DNA of 64,000 bases from Pseudooceanicola antarcticus (GCF_900215355.1 NZ_OBEA01000010.1:62001-126000), one strand, 5' to 3'. Numbered from the stretch's first letter, positions 44,063-53,288 are shown. Notes: generated by a model not told the origin, from the letters alone. A program made the numbers and translations.

Positions 44063-45362
44063 CGGCTACTCGGTGAGCCCCTTTGGGCGACCACCGCATC
44101 CTTCTGCGCTTTCCCATGCGGGCATTGGCAATGTCATCGACTGATCCTTCGGCACGAGATGACGAGATGGGCAGCCCGTTACGGTACCGTCGGCCATAGT
44201 CGACAAGAGATTCCATGTTGTTCGCGAGATAGGTGTACAGTGTCCCGCATCGGGCCTGCACACGAGCGGCAGCGGTGCGGACAGCCAAAGGTTCTTCCGC
44301 AAGGCGGGTGCAATCGTGCATGAGCCCTTTCAGATAAGTTTCCGCGACCCGTGCTCTGCCATGCCACAGCCACCAGCGAAGGCTTTTCGCGGGGCGCTGG
44401 AACAGCACCGGAATTCCAGTGAATCCCGGTATCTGGACCAGACCCTGAACGGCGGCCTCGACATGTCGAATACGCATCGAGATGTGCCACCAGTCGAGGA
44501 TATGCTTCACCTGGCCGTCGCCACCCATGGCATTCCGTATGAGGTTCGGGAGAGCAAGCTCGCCATCAGAGATTACCGTCAACAGACGGCCCGGCTTCCA
44601 TCCAAAGTCTGACAGCTCTTCTCGCATCCGGCTGCCTGGCGATGCCGTCGCATTGGCGACCAAGCCAAATCGTCGGCACATATTGCGACTTTCAATCTTG
44701 CCGACCACAAGATCCAGGTGTCGCTGCTGATACTCCGGTCGACAGCGGATATGCGCACCGTCCAGAAAAACCGTCAAACCCCCTTTGGGAAGTGCTTCAG
44801 CGGGATCGCCTGATGCCCTTCGACTTTTCTCGAGCCCCGCGGCTACTCTTCCCAACCGGTCACGCACCGTGGTGTGATGGGGCGGATGGCAGGGGAGGAA
44901 GCTTTTCATCAGCCGCGCGGCTTCGCGAAAGGAATGCCGGGACCCGAGTTCCGCATGGAGCCGCTGCAGCTCCGGGGTAGCCCGGTCAGGAAAGAAATAG
45001 GCCAGCGGAGAAATAGGTCCGCCGGGCATCGCCGCTGACCTGGCATCACACGAACAGCGGCGCAAGCGCGCGGCTTTGACCCGAACCCGCCCAAAGAGCG
45101 TGTCGAGATCGCGCGTGCGATAGTCATGAATGGCACGAACCGAGGCGCAATCCGGGCATACGCGGCTTTCTCGGATGATTTCCTCAACCTGATCGCAAAG
45201 AATTGCCCGCTGAATCTGTTCGACAACCCTCTTCCCATCCTCGAGGCGCAACCCGATCCCGTCTGGACAGGTCACCCGGTAGGGTCGTGAAATGCCGTCA
45301 AGCTGATGAGTGCGCTTCTCCCCGTTGTCGAAGGTAGTTTCGATTGTAATCCGTACGTCCAT
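44001..45362 (-). CDS. Transposase, ISKra4-like
   Basis: A 453-residue transposase with a CxxC pair near residue 70 (VCPDCASV) and later Cys pairs. Segments fit a DDE fold: LTVFLDGAHIRCRP, LTVISDGELALPN and HILDWWHI, and the C-terminal SSSRAEGSVDDIANARMGKRRRMRW. The family name is from memory. The gene is intact and fills the element. Confidence 0.85.
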   Translation of the reverse strand: MDVRITIETTFDNGEKRTHQLDGISRPYRVTCPDGIGLRLEDGKRVVEQIQRAILCDQVEEIIRESRVCPDCASVRAIHDYRTRDLDTLFGRVRVKAARLRRCSCDARSAAMPGGPISPLAYFFPDRATPELQRLHAELGSRHSFREAARLMKSFLPCHPPHHTTVRDRLGRVAAGLEKSRRASGDPAEALPKGGLTVFLDGAHIRCRPEYQQRHLDLVVGKIESRNMCRRFGLVANATASPGSRMREELSDFGWKPGRLLTVISDGELALPNLIRNAMGGDGQVKHILDWWHISMRIRHVEAAVQGLVQIPGFTGIPVLFQRPAKSLRWWLWHGRARVAETYLKGLMHDCTRLAEEPLAVRTAAARVQARCGTLYTYLANNMESLVDYGRRYRNGLPISSSRAEGSVDDIANARMGKRRRMRWSPKGAHRVAVTRAAVLDGRLTVANRKRAA

Positions 45363-45413
45363 GGCAGCCCCACACGCAAAGAACTCACCTTAGCACGGGC
45401 CGCAACGACGAAG

Positions 45414-45439
45414 ATGACCCCCATGTTTTGTCCACTCCC
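45414..45439 (-). repeat. Right terminal inverted repeat of the IS
   Basis: 26 bases, perfect inverted match to the left end. Its last base provides the G of the stop codon of the neighbouring transglutaminase gene. Confidence 0.9.
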
Positions 45440-46041
45440 TAGAAGGCGTCGGGCGTATCGTACACGCCGAAATCTTGCACGATGCCGGTTTTCTGAATGT
45501 AGGTATCTTCTCCGTTCCAGGCGACGGGAGGTGCGCCAAGGCAATCTGTGCCCGCGCCATAACCGCAGAGACTGTCCGTGTCCGAGAACGATCTTTGCAG
45601 GACTTCGAAGAAAGCGTCATCCAGGATGAAGCCTTCAAGGTTGATCCAGGCCCCTTGAAATTCGATCTCTACCCACGAATGGAGAATTTCCTCTGGAGCA
45701 AGCGGATACACCAACTCTGGGACAACACCGCGCTGCAAGCCTTTGTGGATCGTAAACCCATGCAACCGGCAACGAACGCCAACACCACGCAGCAGCGCCA
45801 TTAAGAGCGTGCCTTTCGTATTGCACTGCCCGTAGCCGTCGGAAAGTACCTCGGATGCGGGGATGTCGTCAGCTCGATTGTATCCGAACGAGATTTCATT
45901 TCGAACGAAATCATAGGCAGCTCCGATCCGATCGTATTCGGATAAGTCGCGCCAGCTGCGGCTCTCTATTAGATGCGCAAGAGGCGCGGCATCAAAATCC
46001 AGTAGTTTGGTGGGTGCAAGTAGGGGGTTGGTTATCTGCAA
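45439..46041 (-). CDS. Transglutaminase-like protein, C-terminus cut by the IS
   Basis: A 200-residue protein with a transglutaminase/protease-like core: catalytic Cys in GYGQCNTKGTLLMALL, His in ILHSWVEIEF and Asp-containing NLEGFILDD. The stop codon TAG is completed by the first base of the insertion sequence, so the natural C-terminus is missing. It is the gene just downstream of a MerR-type promoter with a 19-bp spacer, linking it to the divalent-metal regulon. Confidence 0.8.
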   Translation of the reverse strand: MQITNPLLAPTKLLDFDAAPLAHLIESRSWRDLSEYDRIGAAYDFVRNEISFGYNRADDIPASEVLSDGYGQCNTKGTLLMALLRGVGVRCRLHGFTIHKGLQRGVVPELVYPLAPEEILHSWVEIEFQGAWINLEGFILDDAFFEVLQRSFSDTDSLCGYGAGTDCLGAPPVAWNGEDTYIQKTGIVQDFGVYDTPDAF

Positions 46042-46070
46042 CGGAGTCGCTCCTCGAATCGTCTTGGAAC

Positions 46071-46101
46071 AGACTAGTCTCTATAGTTACTGCAGCTTCA
46101 A
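46071..46101 (-). promoter_or_regulatory. ZntR/CadR-type promoter of the transglutaminase gene
   Basis: On the - strand: TTGAAG, 19 bases, TAGTCT, spacer dyad CTGCAGTAACTATAGAG. Same geometry as the three other sites near 47800, 58304 and 59510. Confidence 0.6.
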
Positions 46102-46130
46102 CCCCTTCTTTTAGAAACGATCTCTCGCAA

Positions 46131-46739
46131 CTACTTGTCCGTGTGAACTGCTTTGTGGTGTTCACCGTGTGCGTCGCGTAGGATATTGACGCCGCCCCAG
46201 GCCGCGATCCCGGCGATAATCACACCGACGACTAGGTCGGGCCAGTTCGTTCCCAGCCAGGCAACGAGGCCACCTGCGACCACGATTCCGAGGTTTGCCG
46301 CAAAGTCGTTCCAGCTGAAAGTATTGGCCGCGCGGATGTTGACGTCCGGATCTTTGAGCCGAGCGAGCAACCAGACACAAACTGAGTTGATGGCCGCCGC
46401 GCTCAGCGCCATGACGATCATAACGGTGCCAAGGGGATCCGACCCACCGACATAGCGGCGCCAAGCATCATAAAGGATCCCGATGGCGAACACGATCAGC
46501 AAGCAGCCCGAGACATTCGCCGCACCACGTTTCCATTTCGCAGACCGCGACAATGCAAACAGACTGATTGCGTAGACCAAGCTGTCTGAAAGGTTGTCGA
46601 GCCCGTTTGCGATCAGGGCACTGGAATCCCCGAAGGCCCCGGTCGCAAAAAAGGCCATGGCAAGACCCACGTTTAGACCGAGAACAATCCAAAGGGTGCG
46701 TCTTTCGCTTGCTCCTTTTCCTGCAGTCATACTTCCCAT
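46131..46739 (-). CDS. Cation diffusion facilitator family transporter
   Basis: About 202 residues with six hydrophobic helices. The metal-site helix reads SSALIANGLDNLSDSLVYA with Asp residues in the CDF positions, and the later helix has NIRAANTFSWNDFAANLGIV. CDF proteins export Zn, Co or Cd. It lacks the large C-terminal domain, so it is a short form. Two starts are possible: a TTG 9 codons upstream and the ATG chosen. It is downstream of a YnfA-like gene after a 170-base gap. Confidence 0.85.
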   Translation of the reverse strand: MGSMTAGKGASERRTLWIVLGLNVGLAMAFFATGAFGDSSALIANGLDNLSDSLVYAISLFALSRSAKWKRGAANVSGCLLIVFAIGILYDAWRRYVGGSDPLGTVMIVMALSAAAINSVCVWLLARLKDPDVNIRAANTFSWNDFAANLGIVVAGGLVAWLGTNWPDLVVGVIIAGIAAWGGVNILRDAHGEHHKAVHTDK

Positions 46740-46937
46740 TCCGCTTGGTCGACTATGATCCTTCAACCTCTCGGGCAGATCAGAGTTCCGGATTGATTAA
46801 TAATGGTCAGTTCCATTTACGACCGCCGGGAGCTGTCAGTCAGGCGTCTCAACCAAAGTAGAGTATAGCCCTTTTTATGGGGCGATGAGATCGCGATTTG
46901 AGACGGTTTCAAGTTCAAACCATAAAGTTCAATTGGT

Positions 46938-47264
46938 TCATGGCGCGGCCAGTATTATAGCTGCGCCGAGCAAGCAAACGGCTGTGCCAAGCGTATCCCA
47001 CCTGTCCGGTCTGTGACCCTCTGCAAGCCACATCCACAGTATCGAAGCCGCAATGTAGACTCCGCCATAGGCGGCAAACGCGCGGCCCGCAGCAACCGTT
47101 TCGACTTGCGCCAGAAGCCACCCGAATACCACCAAGGCTACAATACCGGGTACGAGCCAGGCCGCGGATGCGCCGAGGCGCCACCAACTCCAGATCGCGA
47201 AACACCCGGCGATCTCGGCCAAGGCCGCAAGCGGATAGGCAAGCGCGGCAGGCATCTCAGGCAC
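46938..47264 (-). CDS. YnfA/UPF0060 family membrane protein, second copy
   Basis: A 108-residue four-helix protein with [29 protein letters not shown] and EGHRPDRWD, clearly related to the copy at 8305-8625. It overlaps the end of the MerR gene by 8 bases, so it is co-expressed with the metal sensor. Confidence 0.9.
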   Translation of the reverse strand: MPEMPAALAYPLAALAEIAGCFAIWSWWRLGASAAWLVPGIVALVVFGWLLAQVETVAAGRAFAAYGGVYIAASILWMWLAEGHRPDRWDTLGTAVCLLGAAIILAAP

Positions 47265-47685
47265 CGATCTCGTCGTGTTCGGTCAAACATTCGGAATGAT
47301 CCCGCAACACCTCAAGCACCTTGCAATCGGCGGTACGTCCACCGCTGCATTCGTGAACCATGCGTTTCAGTTCGGTGCGCAGCGCCTTCAGACGGGCCAT
47401 GCGCTGCTCCACCTGCTTTAGCTGGCGACGCGCAATCGCGTCGACTTCTTCGCAGGGCCGATTGGGCTGGTCGCTGAGGTCGAGCAGCTCGCGGATCGCA
47501 TCAAGCGAGAAGCCGAGTTGTCGCGAATGGCGGATGAAGGACAGTCGGTCGAGCTGTGCATTGTCATAGCGCCTCTGTCCGCCTTCAGTCCGGCCAGGTT
47601 CGGGCATGAGCCCGATCTGCTCGTAGTACCGAATGGTCTGCACCTTTGTGCCGGTCTTCTTTGACAGAGTGCCGATCGTGAGCAT
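47257..47685 (-). CDS. MerR-family divalent-metal sensor (ZntR/CadR/PbrR-like)
   Basis: A 142-residue MerR activator: helix-turn-helix [20 protein letters not shown], then Cys78 in NRPCEEVD at the position where CueR has Ser, and the loop CSGGRTADC with Cys113 and Cys121 plus Cys133. The Cys at 78 is diagnostic for divalent sensors (Zn, Cd, Pb, Hg). I start at the ATG after GGAGG. Four sites with CTCTAG-type dyads are its likely targets. It leads a regulator, YnfA and CDF run. Confidence 0.9.
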   Translation of the reverse strand: MLTIGTLSKKTGTKVQTIRYYEQIGLMPEPGRTEGGQRRYDNAQLDRLSFIRHSRQLGFSLDAIRELLDLSDQPNRPCEEVDAIARRQLKQVEQRMARLKALRTELKRMVHECSGGRTADCKVLEVLRDHSECLTEHDEIGA

Positions 47686-47789
47686 CTTCGCCTCCATGAA
47701 AAGTTACAGTCTGTGTAGGTTTTGCCGCCTCAATAGACAAGTGCCGGATTCACAGACGCGTGAGTTTAAGCCACAACGTGATTTCGCGC

Positions 47790-47820
47790 TTGAACCTCTA
47801 GTAGCTAGAGGATGCAAACG
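47790..47820 (+). promoter_or_regulatory. ZntR/CadR-type promoter of the SCO-DsbB operon
   Basis: TTGAAC, 19 bases, CAAACG, with dyad CCTCTAGTAGCTAGAGG across the start of the spacer. Divergent from the MerR gene. Confidence 0.7.
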
Positions 47821-47856
47821 CGACAATAATCAAGAATCAAAATCAGGCGCGCAGGT

Positions 47857-48459
47857 TTGTCCCTTACATCGGCACAGAAATTTCTTTGGGTTTTGGCAGG
47901 CGTCGCGTCGCTTGCCTTCGTATGGCTTTTGCTCTGGTCGGACTATCGCGCTGACCGCGCCCGAACCGACAACGATCCAGCGTTTGTCGCTGCATTCGAA
48001 TTGACGGACCACCAAGGTGTGGTTCGCACGGAAGAAGACTTTTCGGGGCGTTGGATGTTGGTATTTTTCGGCTTCAGCAACTGCCCCGATGTCTGCCCGA
48101 CGACACTGTCTGAGGTCGCGGCGGTGATGGACGGTCTGGGCGACAATGCCGCGAGGGTCCAGCCGATTTTCATAACCATCGACCCCGAACGGGACACGCC
48201 CATGGCACTCGCCGAATTCGTTCCGCTGTTCGATGCGAACATCATCGGGCTGACAGGTACGCCCGAACAGATCGCCGCTACATCCGAAACGTTTCCGATC
48301 TTCTTTGAACGCATCGAAGAGGCTACAGCTCCGGATGGCTACACAATGGGCCACACGTCACATCTGTTTCTATTCGATCCCGAGGCAGGCTTTGCAGACT
48401 CATGGCCCTATGGCACGTCCGCTGAAGAGATTCTCGCCGATCTGGAAGAGAGGATCTGA
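47857..48459 (+). CDS. SCO-family copper chaperone, first copy
   Basis: A 200-residue membrane-anchored thioredoxin-fold protein with the copper site CPDVCPTTL near residue 76 and the conserved His in MGHTSHLFLFD. SCO proteins deliver copper to the CuA centre of cytochrome oxidase. The start is TTG with an AGG-containing upstream; no ATG fits. First gene of a long operon with DsbB, DsbA, PCu(A)C and a second SCO. Confidence 0.88.
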   Translation: MSLTSAQKFLWVLAGVASLAFVWLLLWSDYRADRARTDNDPAFVAAFELTDHQGVVRTEEDFSGRWMLVFFGFSNCPDVCPTTLSEVAAVMDGLGDNAARVQPIFITIDPERDTPMALAEFVPLFDANIIGLTGTPEQIAATSETFPIFFERIEEATAPDGYTMGHTSHLFLFDPEAGFADSWPYGTSAEEILADLEERI

Positions 48460-48464
48460 CCGAC

Positions 48465-48887
48465 ATGAACCGCGTACCCGCAGAAACCGCCCTCGGGCTG
48501 GCATGGATCGTTGCCCTCGTCGCCTCGCTTGCTGTACTTTTCATCGGCGAAGTGATGGGGCAGACACCCTGCGTGCTGTGCTGGTTCCAGCGCGCCTTCA
48601 TGTTCCCGCTCGCGATCATTCTCGGCCTCGGCCTTTGGTGGCGAGACGGCAGCGTCGGGCGCTATGGCATCGCTCTGGCGCTTGGTGGTGGCGTGGTCGC
48701 CCTGTGGCACATGGGCCTCTACGCGGGCCTGATCCCCGAACGCATCCAGCCCTGCACGGCCACCGGCCCCTCTTGCACCGATGATAACCAATTGGTCTTC
48801 GGCATTCCGATCCCGCTGATGGCGCTGGTCGCCTTCGCACTGATCGGGTTCCTGTCGGCACTTTCATTGAAGGAAACACAAACATGA
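48465..48887 (+). CDS. dsbB: Disulfide-bond formation protein DsbB
   Basis: A 140-residue four-helix membrane protein with the two Cys pairs CVLC (residues about 36-39) and CTATGPSC. It reoxidises DsbA using quinone. It overlaps the DsbA-like gene by 4 bases. Confidence 0.9.
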   Translation: MNRVPAETALGLAWIVALVASLAVLFIGEVMGQTPCVLCWFQRAFMFPLAIILGLGLWWRDGSVGRYGIALALGGGVVALWHMGLYAGLIPERIQPCTATGPSCTDDNQLVFGIPIPLMALVAFALIGFLSALSLKETQT

Positions 48888-49543
48888 ATCGACGCGGCTT
48901 AATCCTGTCCGTTCTCGCCCTCGGCGTTGCCGGTTTCGGCGGAGCCACTTGGTACGCGACTCGCCCCGGCCCCGCGGCCGAAGCAAAAACCGTTGCGCCG
49001 GAACTCGCGGACGCGATGATCCGCTCTTACTCGCCCATCCTCGGACCTGCCGACGCGCCCGTCACGATTGTCGAATTCTTTGACCCGGCCTGCGAGGCTT
49101 GCCGCGCCTTCCATCCGATCGTGAAGGACATCATGGCACAGCATGGAGATGCCGTCCGCGTCGTTGTCCGCTACACCGCGTTTCATGGCGAGGCATCCGA
49201 GGAAGCGATCCGCGTGCTCGAGGCAGCACGCATGCAAGGCGTTTACGAGCCGGTGCTCGAAGCCGTTCTGCGGGATCAGCCGAGATGGGCGTCGCACGGC
49301 GCGCCTGAGCCCGGTCTGATCCTCCAGATCGCCGCCACTGCCGGACTCGATGCAGAGGCCGCGCGCACGCAAATGCTGGCACCGGATGTCGTTGCGATCC
49401 TGAATCAGGATCGTGCGGACGTCGAAACCGTGGGAGTTCGCCAGACTCCTACTTTCTTTGTAAACGGCAAGTCGCTCGATCCATTCGGGGAGGCAGAACT
49501 GCGTCGATTAGTGGCCGCGGAAGTTGCCGCCGTGCAAAGCTGA
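48884..49543 (+). CDS. DsbA-family disulfide oxidoreductase
   Basis: A 219-residue membrane-anchored thioredoxin-fold protein with active site CEAC in EFFDPACEACRAFH and the cis-Pro loop VRQTPTFFVNG. Partner of the DsbB encoded just before it. The pair would oxidise Cys in periplasmic metal proteins. Confidence 0.9.
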   Translation: MNRRGLILSVLALGVAGFGGATWYATRPGPAAEAKTVAPELADAMIRSYSPILGPADAPVTIVEFFDPACEACRAFHPIVKDIMAQHGDAVRVVVRYTAFHGEASEEAIRVLEAARMQGVYEPVLEAVLRDQPRWASHGAPEPGLILQIAATAGLDAEAARTQMLAPDVVAILNQDRADVETVGVRQTPTFFVNGKSLDPFGEAELRRLVAAEVAAVQS

Positions 49544-49566
49544 ATGGAAAAGGCAGGACCAAAACG

Positions 49567-50034
49567 ATGAAAAAGATTATTATGACGGGCACACTGGCCG
49601 CGCTCTTGACCTTTGGAGGGCTCTCAGTACCCGCACTAGCCGGACCCGTGGATGTCGTCGTCGAAAGCGCCTGGTCCCGCGCCTCCATAGGGATGAACCG
49701 CCCCGGGGCCGTCTACATGACGATCCGCAACACTGGCGACGAGCCGGTGACGCTGATTGGTCTTTCAACACCCCTCGCGATGATGCCCGAGATCCACGAG
49801 ACGAAGACCAATGCCGAAGGTGTGAGTTCCATGAGCGCGGCAGGTGAGATCGCGATCGCCCCGGGCGAGAGCGTCGCGCTTGAGCCGGGCGGCCTCCACG
49901 CGATGTTGATGCGGCTACAACAACCCATGACGGAAGGGGAAACCTTTCCGCTGACCCTACTTTTTGTCGACGGGGGCGAGGTGACAGTCGAGGTGCCGAT
50001 CCTTGGCATCGCCGCACGCGGACCGGAAGACTAA
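49567..50034 (+). CDS. PCu(A)C periplasmic copper chaperone
   Basis: A 155-residue exported protein with the PCu(A)C copper motif: His in MPEIHETKT, then Met, then HAMLM about 40 residues later. PCu(A)C gives Cu(I) to SCO proteins and the CuA site. It lies between two SCO genes and overlaps the second SCO start by one base. Confidence 0.93.
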   Translation: MKKIIMTGTLAALLTFGGLSVPALAGPVDVVVESAWSRASIGMNRPGAVYMTIRNTGDEPVTLIGLSTPLAMMPEIHETKTNAEGVSSMSAAGEIAIAPGESVALEPGGLHAMLMRLQQPMTEGETFPLTLLFVDGGEVTVEVPILGIAARGPED

Positions 50035-50660
50035 TGCGACGAAGGACGATCGCAGGATACGGCGCGGCCGGTGCCGGTGCAATTGCCTTGACGCTCTTCG
50101 TCGGTTGGTGGCGGGTCGACGGACCCGGTGCGCCCGAACCTATTGAGCAGCGGCCTATGGCTCTGACCGAGATGGATTTCCGCCTGACTGACCATGAAGG
50201 CAACGAGGTCGGGCCGGAAACCCTGATCGGGCGACCGACGATGGCGTTCTTCGGTTTCACTTACTGCCCCGATGTCTGCCCGACCACGCTCTCGGACATT
50301 TCAGGTTGGCTCGACGATTTAGGAGACGAAGCCAAACAGCTGAACGTGGTTTTCATCACGGTCGATCCCGAGCGCGATACCGTCGAGGCGATGGCAGAAT
50401 ATGTCAGTTATTTCCACCCAGCGATCCGCGGCTGGACGGGACCGGAGGGGCAGATTGCGCGCATCGCGGACGGCTTCCGCGCTGCCTACGAGCGGGTGCC
50501 CACGGAAGGCGGCGACTACACGATGAACCACACGGCCAGCGTCTTCCTGTTCGGTGCCGCTGGACGGTTCGTCACCATGATTGACTATCATGAACCGAGG
50601 GAATTCGCGGTACCGAAGATCCGCCGCGCGTTGGAAGAAGAAACGGAGGGAGCGACATGA
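50034..50660 (+). CDS. SCO-family copper chaperone, second copy
   Basis: A 208-residue membrane-anchored protein with CPDVCPTTL near residue 78 and the His in YTMNHTASVFLF. The PCu(A)C-SCO pair is the usual cytochrome oxidase copper-insertion unit. It overlaps the M23 peptidase gene by 4 bases. Confidence 0.92.
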   Translation: MRRRTIAGYGAAGAGAIALTLFVGWWRVDGPGAPEPIEQRPMALTEMDFRLTDHEGNEVGPETLIGRPTMAFFGFTYCPDVCPTTLSDISGWLDDLGDEAKQLNVVFITVDPERDTVEAMAEYVSYFHPAIRGWTGPEGQIARIADGFRAAYERVPTEGGDYTMNHTASVFLFGAAGRFVTMIDYHEPREFAVPKIRRALEEETEGAT

Positions 50661-52030
50661 GGCTCAGAACTTTTGCGGCAGGTGTCGCGCTTGCGGGGAC
50701 CGTTTCGGGGGCGGCTATCGCATTCTTCGATGTTCTGTCGAAAGAACCCGTGCCGCCAGAACTTGCCCAGGCAGGTAGCTGGATGCCCCAGCGTCCTGAA
50801 GCTCCCCGGAGCCTGGATATTCCGTTGTCGCTGCCAGCTACGGCGTGGGCGGAAGATACACCCCGCCTCGGCCCCTTGCCCCTGCTGCAGGCCGCTGTTG
50901 TTGACAGGCCGATGCAGGCGATCGAACCGCCCCTGTTGACTTGGTCTCGCGACATATCTTCTGGTGAAACGCTCGACTCCTTGCTTTCCGAAGCCGGTCT
51001 TGCGGGAGCCGACCGGGCGGAAGTCGCCCTTGCGCTTGGCGCGGAATACGATCTGCGACGGTTGCGGCCGGGGAATTCGGTCACTGTTGTTTCGACTATG
51101 GATGGCAGCCCCCGCACCGTCTCGCTCGCCGTCGAGGACGGGGTGCGGATCGAGGTGCTTTTTGGCGAGCAGGTGTCCACGCAGGTCGTGGCGCCGGATC
51201 CGGAGATCGTAACCCTTGCTGGGGAGGCCGTGATCGACACCTCGATCTTCGCGGCACTCGACAATGCCGGCATCCCCGCCCGATTTGCCGTGGACCTTGC
51301 GCAAATGCTGGGTGGAACCGTGGATTTCCGCCGTGAGATGGCTGGAGGCGAGACACTAAGGCTTCTCTGGCGCGAGACGCGCGTCGGCGATGACAAGATC
51401 GGACAGCCGGACCTCGCCTTCGCCGCACTGGAAATCGGCGATTCGCTTTACGAGATCGTTTGGCCGGACGACGGCAGCGGTCAGGCGACGATCTACGTCG
51501 ATGGCGAGGTGCTTCGCGTCTTTGCACAGCCGGTCGAGGGCGCGCGCCTCAGCTCGGTGTTCGGGCGCCGCACACATCCGGTCTACGGAAACGTCCGGAT
51601 GCACACCGGCGTCGATTTTGCCGCGGCAAGCGGGACGCCGGTACGGACGACGGCACCGGGCCGGGTCAGCTTCATCGGCTGGCGAGGCGGCTATGGACGC
51701 GTGGTCGAAATCTCCCACGGCTCCGAGACCATGACGCGCTACGCGCATCTCAGCGCCGTGCCGGAGGGCCTATCACAGGGCCAACGCGTGGCGGCGGGAG
51801 ATGTGATCGGCCGCGTTGGCGCAACCGGCACAGCGACAGGTCCCAACCTGCACTACGAAGTCCTCGTAGATGGGCGTCCGACTGACCCTCTCTCTGACGA
51901 CCGGCTCGCAGAAGCCGCAGAGAAAGAGGTGGATGATACCGCCGCGCTGTTGCGTCTGACCGAGGCGCGCGCGCTTCTGACTGAAAACCTTGACAGCGAA
52001 ATTGCCCAGACGACAACCGAAAGGCTCTGA
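50657..52030 (+). CDS. M23-family murein endopeptidase
   Basis: A 457-residue exported protein with N-terminal signal, a LysM/OapA-like region and a C-terminal LytM domain: HTGVDFAA (zinc His and Asp) and HYEVLVDGRPTDPL. The catalytic HxH is present in MTRYAHLS and LHYEV. It would trim peptidoglycan. Position between SCO and DUF411 genes suggests envelope remodelling under metal stress. Confidence 0.88.
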   Translation: MRLRTFAAGVALAGTVSGAAIAFFDVLSKEPVPPELAQAGSWMPQRPEAPRSLDIPLSLPATAWAEDTPRLGPLPLLQAAVVDRPMQAIEPPLLTWSRDISSGETLDSLLSEAGLAGADRAEVALALGAEYDLRRLRPGNSVTVVSTMDGSPRTVSLAVEDGVRIEVLFGEQVSTQVVAPDPEIVTLAGEAVIDTSIFAALDNAGIPARFAVDLAQMLGGTVDFRREMAGGETLRLLWRETRVGDDKIGQPDLAFAALEIGDSLYEIVWPDDGSGQATIYVDGEVLRVFAQPVEGARLSSVFGRRTHPVYGNVRMHTGVDFAAASGTPVRTTAPGRVSFIGWRGGYGRVVEISHGSETMTRYAHLSAVPEGLSQGQRVAAGDVIGRVGATGTATGPNLHYEVLVDGRPTDPLSDDRLAEAAEKEVDDTAALLRLTEARALLTENLDSEIAQTTTERL

Positions 52031-52033
52031 CCC

Positions 52034-52489
52034 ATGAAACGCATGACCCAAGCTCTGACCATCGCGCTCGCCCTGTTCCCGGCGGCCCAGGCCCTCGCAG
52101 AGGCAACAGCGATAGACGTCCGCAAGACCAACGGATGCGGCTGCTGCCTGTCCTGGATGAACCATCTCGAGGAAAACGGATTCGCGCCGACGGGCGAGAA
52201 CATGTTTGGCGGGTCGCTGGTTCGTTTCAAGCTCGACAACGGCGTGCCGCAGCGCATGGTCTCCTGCCATACCGCGCTCATAGAGGGCTACGTGATTGAA
52301 GGCCATGTCCCGGCCGCTGATATCCGCCGCCTTCTTGAGGAACGCCCGGACGCCGTCGGCCTCGCCGTTCCGGGAATGCCCTATGGCTCGCCCGGCATGG
52401 GGCCGGAAGAAAACCGTGAAGCTTATGATGTCTTCCTCATCCGCGAGGACGGGTCGACCGAAGTCTTTTCAAGCTACGCCGAAGGATAA
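52034..52489 (+). CDS. DUF411 copper-binding protein (CopG-like)
   Basis: A 151-residue exported protein with the DUF411 signature KTNGCGCCLSWMNHLEENGF and later VSCHTALIEGYVIEGHVPA. The CGCC site binds copper. Such proteins, sometimes called CopG, are found in many copper and silver loci. It starts 3 bases after the M23 stop. Confidence 0.9.
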   Translation: MKRMTQALTIALALFPAAQALAEATAIDVRKTNGCGCCLSWMNHLEENGFAPTGENMFGGSLVRFKLDNGVPQRMVSCHTALIEGYVIEGHVPAADIRRLLEERPDAVGLAVPGMPYGSPGMGPEENREAYDVFLIREDGSTEVFSSYAEG

Positions 52490-52501
52490 TCTGGCCCGCT
52501 T

Positions 52502-53284
52502 ATGGAAAACCTGTCTCCGATAATGCTCGGCTTTCTCGGAAGCCTTGCCGCCGGATCGCTCACGGCAGTCGGAGCAATTCCCGTGCTGTTCGGGCGCATC
52601 CCGTCGCGGGCGACGCGCGATCTGTCGCTCGGCTTCGCTGCCGGCGTCATGCTCTCAGCCTCGTTCTTTTCTCTGATCATCCCGGCATTGGATGCGGCGG
52701 AGCCGATGTTCGAAAACGGCGCGATGCCTGCGGCCATCGTTTGCGTCTCGATCCTTTTGGGCATGGGGGCCGTTGCATTGATGAATGAAAGGCTGCCGCA
52801 CGAGCATTTCAGAACGGGACGCGAAGGGCCCGAAGCGGCGTCCTTACGGCGGGTCTGGCTGTTCATCATCGCGATCACGATCCACAACTTCCCCGAAGGC
52901 CTCGCGGTCGGAGTTGGCTTCGGTTCCGGAGGTATGGAGGGCGGTCTGCCACTCGCTATCGGCATCGGGCTTCAGAATGCGCCTGAAGGGCTGGCCGTCG
53001 CGGTATCCCTGTTGGGCGAAGGATATCCGAAGCTGCGCGCATGGGGCATCGCCGCGCTAACGGGCATGGTCGAGCCGATTGGCGGTTTGCTCGGGGCGGG
53101 CATCATCACACTGTCGGAACCGCTGCTGCCATGGGGCTTGGCCTTTGCCGCAGGCGCCATGCTCTATGTCATCAGCCACGAAATCATCCCCGAAACCCAT
53201 CGCAGCGGCCATCAGAACAAGGCAACGCTCGGCTTGGCCGTCGGGCTCGTTTTGATGCTTTTTCTCGATGTTTGGTTGGGGTGA
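52502..53284 (+). CDS. ZIP-family metal transporter
   Basis: A 260-residue, eight-helix transporter with the ZIP metal site HNFPEGLAVGVGF and EPIGGLLGAG, of the GufA-like group. ZIP proteins move Zn or other divalent ions into the cytoplasm. In a resistance island an importer is surprising; it may act with the chaperones to supply metal or run in the opposite direction. Coupled to lspA within 4 bases. Confidence 0.88.
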   Translation: MENLSPIMLGFLGSLAAGSLTAVGAIPVLFGRIPSRATRDLSLGFAAGVMLSASFFSLIIPALDAAEPMFENGAMPAAIVCVSILLGMGAVALMNERLPHEHFRTGREGPEAASLRRVWLFIIAITIHNFPEGLAVGVGFGSGGMEGGLPLAIGIGLQNAPEGLAVAVSLLGEGYPKLRAWGIAALTGMVEPIGGLLGAGIITLSEPLLPWGLAFAAGAMLYVISHEIIPETHRSGHQNKATLGLAVGLVLMLFLDVWLG

Positions 53285-53288
53285 CGCA

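Larger units (their letters stand above)
43979..45439. mobile_element. Complete insertion sequence, ISKra4-like
   Basis: 1461 bases bounded by perfect 26-bp inverted repeats that start GGGAGTGGACAAAACATG. One transposase gene fills it. The flanks show no matching target duplication: the left flank is the PIN-like gene and the right flank is the transglutaminase gene, both cut. Confidence 0.85.
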
